Source: Salibaculum halophilum (lineage in GTDB: Bacteria; Pseudomonadota; Alphaproteobacteria; Rhodobacterales; Rhodobacteraceae). Taken from it: 64,000 bases of DNA. Each line of letters begins with the position of its first letter. The stretch's first letter is position 1. Below are positions 1 to 7,671 of the stretch, piece by piece. A program made the translations under genes and the position numbers. The DNA lies in assembly GCF_002094885.1 (NCBI RefSeq), contig NZ_MSIT01000007.1:62001-126000 (forward strand), written 5' to 3'. The notes below the pieces were generated by a model. It was not told the DNA's origin. It saw only the letters and a list, made by a program, of their open reading frames with translations, and ran no database searches.

Positions 1-273
1 GAGCGCATCGCCACCCTGCACCGCCAGTTCGCCGGGCGGGTCAAGGTGTCCTTCGGCTGGGGCACCATGCTGACCAACGATTTCAAGGGCCTGACCGCGG
101 GCGACACGCTCGCCCCCTTCAGCCTGGTCTGCAAGGCGGTCGAGGCCAACGGGCAGCCCACCGTGAAACTCTCGGACAACCCCGAGAAGGCCATGGGGCC
201 GGTTGACGAGATCGCCCGCTACAAGCGCGTGTTCGGGGTGGGGGAGCAGGAAAGGTTGGAGGTTGTGGTTTAG
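1..273 (+). CDS. pncB: Nicotinate phosphoribosyltransferase, C-terminal part
   Basis: The frame is open from base 1 to a TAG at 271-273, so only the last 90 codons lie in the window. The segment FGWGTMLTNDFKGL followed by AVEANGQPTVKLSDNPEKA matches the conserved C-terminal part of PncB (GxGTxLTND ... KLSDxPxK). The enzyme makes nicotinate mononucleotide from nicotinate and PRPP in the cytosolic NAD salvage pathway. The following sequence turns abruptly AT-rich, so the end of this gene marks the left border of a compositionally distinct insert. Confidence 0.9.
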   Translation, partial: ERIATLHRQFAGRVKVSFGWGTMLTNDFKGLTAGDTLAPFSLVCKAVEANGQPTVKLSDNPEKAMGPVDEIARYKRVFGVGEQERLEVVV

Positions 274-283
274 CATTCGACAT

Positions 284-295
284 AATCTTTAGATT
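284..295. promoter_or_regulatory. AT-rich dyad in front of the DUF4747 gene
   Basis: AATCTTTAGATT is a perfect 5+5 inverted repeat around TT, 43 bases upstream of the chosen ATG at 338 and just after pncB. It lies where a promoter for the two-gene insert would be expected and contains a TAATCT hexamer that could be a -10 element. An operator role is inference only, since short AT-rich dyads arise by chance. Confidence 0.3.
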
Positions 296-337
296 GTGTT
301 TTGCTAACCGTAGTTGTCGGATTTAGGAGGGACGTCC

Positions 338-1216
338 ATGGCGCGCCCAGCAAAGCTAGAAGTAGCAGCGCTTAGCATCAGGATCCAGAATGATAAGCCG
401 CGCGATTATACGGGCCTCATTCTGGATATTTGCGGGCTGAAAACTGGAATGCGGATCCATGGCGAAAAGTATCTTGCGCTTTCTAATTTTAATGAAGAGT
501 CGGGGTTTGGCCGCCTCGCGAAATACTCCGAAATTGATGTAGACGGTGATTGGTTCGATATCGAAGCATTTGACGTTGCTGATCCTGAATCGGTTGAGGA
601 TGTAAGCATACCAGAAAAGTTACGACCGAACCTTGCGATATTCGAGTTTTTTCTTGATCGAGATAACCATTTGCTGATTTTTGAGACCTATGCAGATTCG
701 AAAACGCTAAGCGCGAACTCCGTTGAAAAGTTTTTCAAGGCAATTCTCTCTAAGGAAGAAATTGAGAGCAAGTATGGAAAAGTTGAGGCTGATGTAGTCA
801 AGAGCATTGATGAGGTCGACAAAATATTGAGCCTTCCAATGCTCAAGGAACTTACAGTATCGATCCGAAGGCCAAACTCTGATGGATTGCCCGAGGATGT
901 TGCGGCAGATATAGAAGAGCGATTGGCAGAGCAGAATGGAGAAGAGTACGTAGAGGGCTTAAAGTCGCGAGATCATGATGGTTTGAAGCCGAATGAAAGA
1001 ACTAAGAAATTGGCTTATGTAGCTTCGGAGAATGGCGATGTATCTGCGAAATCAGTAAAAAATGGGATCTCAGTTTGGCATGAAACAAAGGAGAAGCCTA
1101 TGAAAGAAATGGACACATACTCGAAAGATGATACTCATACGACGACAGTTTTTCGCAGGCTGACTGAGAGAATTAGAGGGCGAATTCTCGCGGTTCGTAA
1201 GAGGATTACGGAATAA
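338..1216 (+). CDS. DUF4747-like protein of unknown function
   Basis: A 292-residue soluble protein. I place the start at ATG 338 because AGGAGG lies at 325-330, seven bases before it; an upstream in-frame TTG at 314 has no such support. It resembles the DUF4747 family (usually about 265-295 aa): the LKTGMRIHGEKYLALS segment, FDIEAFDVADPE, IPEKLRPNLAIFEFFLD, an IFETYADSKTLS segment, LTVSIRRPNSDG and the late LAYVASENGDV motif occur in the order I remember for that family. No enzymatic motif is visible. Codon use is far more AT-rich than in all neighbours, suggesting horizontal transfer. The stop codon abuts the next gene's ATG, so the two are a translationally coupled pair. I know of no established function. 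Confidence 0.75.
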   Translation: MARPAKLEVAALSIRIQNDKPRDYTGLILDICGLKTGMRIHGEKYLALSNFNEESGFGRLAKYSEIDVDGDWFDIEAFDVADPESVEDVSIPEKLRPNLAIFEFFLDRDNHLLIFETYADSKTLSANSVEKFFKAILSKEEIESKYGKVEADVVKSIDEVDKILSLPMLKELTVSIRRPNSDGLPEDVAADIEERLAEQNGEEYVEGLKSRDHDGLKPNERTKKLAYVASENGDVSAKSVKNGISVWHETKEKPMKEMDTYSKDDTHTTTVFRRLTERIRGRILAVRKRITE

Positions 1217-1752
1217 ATGATAAGAGGTCTGAAACGGCTATACTCTGCATATGGAGGATTGAATGGCCTTATAAAATCTGGATACTTTTGGGTTTCTTTC
1301 GCCATCTGGCTTATTTGCGTCCCTTCTGGTCAAGCCTGGGAGTGGACTTCCGCTGCACAGTCGGTGTTACCGTCCCTCACTGGATTCTCGATCGCAGCGT
1401 TTGCTATTGTTTTTGCCGTTCTTACGCCCGAGCAGAAAATCGCCCTTCTTCGTATTAAGGATGAGAAAGACCCGCCATTGGTGAGGCTATTTTCCTCGAT
1501 CACGCACGCGACTTTAGTTCAGGTAACAGCGATCGCAATAGCATTTATCAGTGGGATTGCAAGCGATGAAAAAATATTGGATATTACCGAGCGAGTTGGG
1601 TTGGCTGCTGAAGCCGCAATGGTTTTGGGTCACGCTAAAACTTTTTTTCAGTACTTGGGCTCTTTGCATTAATATACGGAGTTGTGCTTGTTGCTTCTGT
1701 TGCGCTTGCTGTTTTTCAACTTACCTTATCGATTTCTAAGAACACAAAATGA
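1217..1752 (+). CDS. Small four-helix membrane protein paired with DUF4747, frame-broken
   Basis: The ATG directly follows the stop of the DUF4747 gene. In the starting frame the protein is 151 aa and ends at a TAA (1670-1672) after three hydrophobic segments, roughly residues 21-38, 50-70 and 95-113. At a T7 run (1642-1648) the -1 frame opens into a further hydrophobic stretch, LGLFALIYGVVLVASVALAV, and a polar end before TGA 1750-1752. This gives a four-helix protein of about 178 aa. The coordinates cover this extended form; the unshifted CDS would be 1217-1672. The family is not recognised. Its tight coupling and shared AT-rich composition suggest a two-component module with the preceding gene. 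Whether the break is programmed slippage, a mutation or a sequencing error cannot be decided here. Confidence 0.65.
1642..1648 (+). other. U UUU UUU slippery heptamer at frame break
   Basis: In the zero frame the codons are ACT TTT TTT CAG, so the seven Ts form a perfect X XXY YYZ heptamer. A -1 slip continues with TCA GTA CTT GGG and reads through to 1752. The sequence equally fits loss of one T from a longer run. Confidence 0.6.
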
Positions 1753-1889
1753 ATTCAAGATATGATAGGTTTCATAGGTTTTTTTACCCTACGTATCCGG
1801 CCGCAACTGCTTAACCTCTCCTCGTTCCTTCGGCGCTTGATCCGTCGTTCCAGTGATCACCTCATGGGCCTCTCTTGGCCCACATCCTC

Positions 1890-3258
<1,369 letters not shown>

Positions 3259-3332
3259 GCCCCGATGGTACAGGGACGGGCGTTCGGGTTGAACCCTGCA
3301 CGGTCTGGCGAAATGCGGCATATCAAGATTAA

Positions 3333-3362
3333 AAGGGCCGCCCCGGCGATGGAACGGCCCTT
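3333..3362 (-). terminator. Rho-independent terminator upstream of arfB
   Basis: On the minus strand, an 8-bp stem AAGGGCCG/CGGCCCTT with a 14-base loop is followed by TTTTAATCTT. It would end transcripts arriving from the yhhQ side, about 75 bases before the arfB start, so arfB is either separately transcribed or reached by readthrough. Confidence 0.6.
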
Positions 3363-3451
3363 CGAAAGTTCAGGAGGTGGGGTCGGTTAGACTGCTCTCA
3401 CGCGTTGGTGATAACCGGCCCACCCGGATTTTCGTTCACCCAAGGGCTGCC

Positions 3452-3508
3452 TCAGATGTCAAACCTCCGAGCTGTCCCGACACCTCTCTCCAATCTCTTT
3501 CTAGACAC
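3452..3508 (-). CDS. Possible 18-codon leader ORF with an unusually long Shine-Dalgarno sequence
   Basis: A minus-strand GTG at 3508 opens an 18-residue frame (MSRKRLERGVGTARRFDI) ending at TGA 3454-3452. It is preceded by AAAGGAGGTGATCC (3523-3510), complementary over 14 bases to the usual 3' end of 16S rRNA, with seven bases between the AGGAGG core and the start. It lies between the yhhQ stop and the terminator at 3333-3362. Translation is inferred from the ribosome-binding site alone; the peptide is very basic and not recognised. Confidence 0.4.
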   Translation of the reverse strand: MSRKRLERGVGTARRFDI

Positions 3509-3582
3509 TGGATCACCTCCTTTCGTTGTTTCGCCTGCATTGAGACAAACACAAGATCGGGGGATCGCCAAAGGAAAAATTA

Positions 3583-4227
3583 CTACATTTGAGTGACGGG
3601 CCGCAGCAGCCGTCCGACGATCAGCCGGAAGGGGATCAGCGCGACCAGGGCGATGGCCAGCTTGACCCCCCAGTCGGCCACCGCCAAAGAGACCCAGAGC
3701 GGCGCCTCCGGCCCGCCCAGCAGGAAGGGGGCCGGCCCCTGTGCCCAGCCGATTTGCGCGTCGGCCGCCGCACCGAAGGACAGCGCCGCGCTGAAGGCGA
3801 TGGTGAAGAACAGCGCCGTGTCGACCGCCGAGCCGATCACGGTCGAGGCCAGCGGCGCGCGCCACCAGGCCCCGTCCCGCAGGCGAGAAAATATCGCCAC
3901 ATCAAGCAGTTGCGCCACTAGGAACGCGCTGCCCGAGGCCACGGCGACGCGCAGCGGCACCGCCGCATAGGTGAACCCGTCACCCTGCAGCATGATCTGG
4001 CTGCCGATCATCGAGCAGAGAACTCCAGTCACGAAGCCGGCAAAAACGACTCGCCGCGCCGGGCCGGGGCCGTAGACGCGGTTCATGATGTCGGTGACGA
4101 GAAAGGCAAAGGGATAGGTGAAGGCCCCCCAAGTCAGAAGGCCATCGAGCAGCAGGAACTGCACGAGGATGTTCGAGGCCACGACGACGGCGGCCATGGC
4201 AAGGATGCCGGGAAGAAGACGGGTCAT
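3583..4227 (-). CDS. yhhQ: Queuosine precursor transporter (YhhQ/VUT family)
   Basis: A 214-residue membrane protein with about six hydrophobic helices. The segment FLVTDIMNRVYGPGPARRVV is the signature region of the YhhQ/VUT family, which imports queuosine precursors such as preQ0/preQ1 for tRNA modification. The start is ATG 4227. I looked for a preQ1 riboswitch in the 89 bases upstream and found none. It stands alone on the minus strand between mepA and the small leader region. Confidence 0.85.
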   Translation of the reverse strand: MTRLLPGILAMAAVVVASNILVQFLLLDGLLTWGAFTYPFAFLVTDIMNRVYGPGPARRVVFAGFVTGVLCSMIGSQIMLQGDGFTYAAVPLRVAVASGSAFLVAQLLDVAIFSRLRDGAWWRAPLASTVIGSAVDTALFFTIAFSAALSFGAAADAQIGWAQGPAPFLLGGPEAPLWVSLAVADWGVKLAIALVALIPFRLIVGRLLRPVTQM

Positions 4228-4316
4228 GCTCTGGTCCGTTTTTACAAGGTTGCGGAGACTTGGCCCTGCGCGACAGGGCGAACTGCACTTACGGACCCGG
4301 CTCGGGACTTGTCAAC

Positions 4317-5243
4317 TCAGTTCGCGGCGACCGCGGCGCATTGCCCCGGCAGATCGGCCATCCGCAGCGGCCCGCGTGAGGGACGCGGCGTCGCCTCCGG
4401 GTCGGGCGGGGGCGGATCGAGGATGTTGTCCACCCATGTCTGCGCTGCCGCGCAGCCGTCGCCCGGCGGCGGCGGGGCCTGGTTCTTGCAGGCGTCATTC
4501 CCCTCGGGGCAGCGCAGGCGCACGTGGAAATGGTAGTGATGGCCCCACCAAGGGCGGATCTTGCGCAGCCAGGCGCGGTCGCCGGTTTCCCAGTCGCACA
4601 TTGCCACCTTGGCCCCGGGAAAGACGAAGATGCGCGCCACGCGGTCGTCGCTGGCCGCCGCGCGCAGCAGGCGCATGTGTTCGTCGGTCCAGCGGTCATT
4701 GGTAAATGCCCCGCCGTCGCGGCGCATGGAAATCGAGCTGATGTTCTCGCGGTCCTGCGCCGTCAGGTCCAGCCGGTCAGGCGGCCGCATCCAGACGTCG
4801 GCGTCCAGCCCGGACTGGTGGCTGCGGTGGCCGGTCAGCATCGGCCCGCCGCGCGGCTGGCTCATGTCGCCGACATAGAGGCCCTGCCACCCGTGCAGGG
4901 TGGCGGCGAAGCGGCTCAGGTCCTTGACGTAGTCGATCGTCTCGGGCTGCGCCCAGTTGCGATTGCGGCTCAGGCGCATGGCTTGCCAGGTCGGCCCCGT
5001 CTCGGCGAGTTGCACCGCGCCGGCCTGGCAGCCCCGCGCGTATCCGCCAAGGGCCGCGCTGGGTTGGTCCGAGGCCGTGGGCAGGAACCCGAAAACCTGC
5101 TTGGCGACGCGGGTGTCATCGGCGTTCTGGGTCGAAACACTGGGCGCGTCGCCCCCGGCGTCGCGCTCGGTGCTGGCGTCCTGACAGGCCGCTGCGAGCG
5201 TCAGCGCCAGGATCAGGGCGCCGGTATGGAGTCGTTTGACCAT
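4317..5243 (-). CDS. mepA: Penicillin-insensitive murein endopeptidase, lipoprotein
   Basis: A 308-residue peptidase M74. It begins with a signal peptide ending in a lipobox (LAAAC, Cys20), so it is probably an outer-membrane or periplasmic lipoprotein. Zinc ligands expected of MepA are visible: His142 and Asp149 in SHQSGLDADVW and the HHYHFHVRLRCP cluster. The enzyme cuts D-Ala–mDAP cross-links in peptidoglycan. A strong AAGGAG lies ten bases before the ATG. The start overlaps the end of the MFS gene by 31 bases, so the two are co-transcribed. The proline-rich C-terminus (residues about 250-290) is an unstructured extension. Confidence 0.9.
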   Translation of the reverse strand: MVKRLHTGALILALTLAAACQDASTERDAGGDAPSVSTQNADDTRVAKQVFGFLPTASDQPSAALGGYARGCQAGAVQLAETGPTWQAMRLSRNRNWAQPETIDYVKDLSRFAATLHGWQGLYVGDMSQPRGGPMLTGHRSHQSGLDADVWMRPPDRLDLTAQDRENISSISMRRDGGAFTNDRWTDEHMRLLRAAASDDRVARIFVFPGAKVAMCDWETGDRAWLRKIRPWWGHHYHFHVRLRCPEGNDACKNQAPPPPGDGCAAAQTWVDNILDPPPPDPEATPRPSRGPLRMADLPGQCAAVAAN

Positions 5244-6607
5244 TCGGCACGATCTCCTTCGGGTTCAACCCAGCGTAGCAGAACGAAGCCCGCCAGGAAA
5301 AGCCCGATGACGGGGGTGAAGCCCAGCCGCGCATCGCCGAACCACCAGGTGAAGAAGGCGATCAGCCCGGGCGCGAGGAAGGCGGTCGCCTTGCCCGACA
5401 GGGCGAACAGGCCGAAGGCCTCGGTCGGGCGTTCGGGGAGGGTGTGGCGCACCATCATCGAGCGGCTGGCCGAGTAGATGCCGCCGCCCGCGCCGCCGAT
5501 GATCGATCCGCAGATGTAGAACAGCAGGTCCGGCACCGGGCTGCCCGGCGACAGCGGGATGCCGAGGACCTGTTCGCGCGTCATGCCGACGATGATGACG
5601 CAGACGACCATCAGCGTGACGATGCAGACATGGATCACGGGCCGCGGGCCGAACCTTCGATCCGCCCGCCCGGCGATCGAGGTCGAGACCGCGGCGGCGA
5701 CCACGCCGATGATGCCGAAGGCCGCGATCTGCATCAGCCCCCAGTCGAGCACGAGCGCGGCGTATACACCGCCGAAGGCATAGAGCGCGGCCAGCGCATC
5801 GCGATACAACATCGAGGAAATCAGGAAGTTCAACAGGCTCCGGCGATGCACCACGCCGGCGAGGGATATCTTGAGGTCGCGCAGGGCCGCGGCCATGCCG
5901 CCCGCGCGGTTGGGGGCCGCATCCTCGCGCACGTACAGCCAGTAGGGTATCATGAAGATCAGGAACCAGACGGCGATGAAGGGGCCGACCGCGCGGGTTC
6001 CTTCGCGGTCCATGCCGTTCAACAGCCCGAACCCGGGCGATATCCCCAGCATGGTCTTGCCCTCGTTCAGCTCGAAGAAGAGCGGCAGAAAGATGAGCAG
6101 GGCCACGAAGCCGCCCCAGTATCCGATGGCCGCGCCATCGCCGGAAATGCGCCCGATCTCGTCGTGATCGCCCAACCCGGGCAGGATAGCGTTGGTAAAG
6201 ACAAGCGCGTATTCGGCCGCCACGAAGGCGATGGAAAAGGCCACCAGGCAAAACATCGTCGCCGACCCGTCGGGCACCATGAACCACAGCAAGGCGGTGC
6301 AGACGACGAAGACCGCCGAAAAGGCGACAAGCCAGGGCAGACGCCGCCCCGTGCTGTCGGCATAGGCACCCAGAACGGGTGCGGTGAAGGCGATGAACAG
6401 CCCGGCCAGCGTCTGGCCCAGAGACCACAGCGATTGTGCCCGCGCGTCGGCGGCGCGTTCGGTCATGCCGCTGGTCAGAAAGAACTCGGCCGCGACCGTG
6501 GCGAAATAGGGGCCGAAGATGAAGGTCAGCCCCAGCGTGTAGAACGGCTGGGTCGCCCAGTCGAAGGCCATCCAGCCCCAGACGCGCTTTTGCAACACAC
6601 TCGCCAT
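5213..6607 (-). CDS. MFS permease of the UMF1 (Atg22-like) type
   Basis: A 464-residue protein with about twelve hydrophobic helices. The N-terminal WMAFDWATQPFYTLGLTFIF and the later YALVFTNAILPGLGDHDEIG segment are typical of the 'unknown MFS 1'/Atg22-like group (DWANSxFxT signature). Substrate is unknown. ATG 6607 is preferred over the longer open frame because the conserved family N-terminus begins just after it and AGGTG lies upstream. It overlaps mepA. Confidence 0.82.
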   Translation of the reverse strand: MASVLQKRVWGWMAFDWATQPFYTLGLTFIFGPYFATVAAEFFLTSGMTERAADARAQSLWSLGQTLAGLFIAFTAPVLGAYADSTGRRLPWLVAFSAVFVVCTALLWFMVPDGSATMFCLVAFSIAFVAAEYALVFTNAILPGLGDHDEIGRISGDGAAIGYWGGFVALLIFLPLFFELNEGKTMLGISPGFGLLNGMDREGTRAVGPFIAVWFLIFMIPYWLYVREDAAPNRAGGMAAALRDLKISLAGVVHRRSLLNFLISSMLYRDALAALYAFGGVYAALVLDWGLMQIAAFGIIGVVAAAVSTSIAGRADRRFGPRPVIHVCIVTLMVVCVIIVGMTREQVLGIPLSPGSPVPDLLFYICGSIIGGAGGGIYSASRSMMVRHTLPERPTEAFGLFALSGKATAFLAPGLIAFFTWWFGDARLGFTPVIGLFLAGFVLLRWVEPEGDRAEWSNDSIPAP

Positions 6608-6667
6608 GCCCGCACCTCTTGCCTGGGGCGATAAGACAGGCAACCGGCGGGCCTGGCAAGCCTAGTG

Positions 6668-7204
6668 TCAGCCCTGCATCGGGGGCCAGGGCCGGGTGTT
6701 GTCGGCCTCGGCCCAGGCGCGGACCCAATCGGGCAGGGCGGGCGACGGGCCGGTGTGCCCCAGCGCCTCGGCCACCCTGGCCGGGGCGACGATCCCGTCC
6801 GGCCCGGTCACGGCCATGCGGATCAGGCCATGGTTGGCGCAGGCCCCGTCGCTGCGCCACATGGCCTGTTCGAGGTAGAGAAACCTGTCGTCGAAGCCGA
6901 CGCAGCGGGTGCGCTGGGTCAGCCTGTAGAAGGCATGCACCCGGCGGCGATAGCGCACCGAGGCCCCGGCCACGGCCATGCCCCATTTGCGGGGCTTCAG
7001 CAGGTCGATCATGCCGATGCGCCGCGCCATGGGCAGGCGGCCGAGGTCGAACAGCGTCAACGTGCGGCCATTGTTCAACTCGGCCCAGATATCGAGGTCC
7101 CAGGGCCAGCACAGATGGGTGCTTTCATGTGTGTCCCAAAGGCCCAGGGGCGGGGCCCTGCGGGCGCGCGACATCTGCCACGACATGCGAAGAAATGGAT
7201 ACAT
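6668..7204 (-). CDS. Acyl-CoA thioesterase-like (4HBT/THEM6-type) protein
   Basis: A 178-residue hot-dog-fold protein. HLCWPWDLDIWAELNNGRTL matches the first helix and catalytic region of thioesterase-like proteins, where an Asp is usual near the start of the central helix. FDLGRLPMARRIGM and the VRYRRRVHAFYRL strand complete the fold. Substrate is unknown. I chose ATG 7204 (MYPFLRMSW), since upstream in-frame sequence is not family-like. Transcribed alone on the minus strand, divergent from yggT. Confidence 0.75.
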   Translation of the reverse strand: MYPFLRMSWQMSRARRAPPLGLWDTHESTHLCWPWDLDIWAELNNGRTLTLFDLGRLPMARRIGMIDLLKPRKWGMAVAGASVRYRRRVHAFYRLTQRTRCVGFDDRFLYLEQAMWRSDGACANHGLIRMAVTGPDGIVAPARVAEALGHTGPSPALPDWVRAWAEADNTRPWPPMQG

Positions 7205-7326
7205 GGGGGGACTTACCCCGCACGGCCCCAAGGGCGTCAAGGCTTACGCGGCGTGATTTCGGCCAACTCGGGGATTGCCCCCGCGGGTGTCGCTGCCTAC
7301 TTGTCGGTCAACGAAAGGACCGGACC

Positions 7327-7593
7327 ATGAATGACCTCCAGCAGATCGCGCTCCTGCTCATTGGCGTGTTGCGCTTTTTCATCATCGTGCATTTCATCAT
7401 GAGCTGGCTGATAAACTTTCAGGTGCTCAACATCCGCCAGCCCTTCGTCTATCAGGTCTGGTCCGGCCTGAACCGCCTGATGGAGCCGATCTATGCCCCG
7501 ATCCGCAGCGTCCTGCCCCAGATGGGCGGGATCGACCTGTCGCCGCTGGTGGCGCTGATCGGGCTCGAGATCCTGCGCATCCTGATTATCTGA
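7327..7593 (+). CDS. YggT family membrane protein
   Basis: An 88-residue protein with two hydrophobic segments (about residues 8-28 and 68-88) and the conserved FNRLMEPIYAPIRS-like middle (LNRLMEPIYAPIRSVLPQMG), diagnostic for YggT. The family is linked to osmotic stress and cell-division-associated membrane functions, but its role here is unknown. ATG 7327 fits the family N-terminus; the long upstream open frame is the shadow of the thioesterase gene. Confidence 0.88.
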   Translation: MNDLQQIALLLIGVLRFFIIVHFIMSWLINFQVLNIRQPFVYQVWSGLNRLMEPIYAPIRSVLPQMGGIDLSPLVALIGLEILRILII

Positions 7594-7671
7594 CGCGCCG
7601 GGCCTTGCCCCCCGAATCGGGCTGTGGGATTTGTCCTGCATCGCCCCTTCGGCAACAGACAGGTCCCCTTC

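Noticed and set aside
4228-4316. Possible preQ1 riboswitch upstream of yhhQ
   Set aside because: The only hairpin (4263-4279) is followed by CAAGTCTCC rather than the A-rich tail and pairing needed for preQ1-I, and preQ1-II features are missing.
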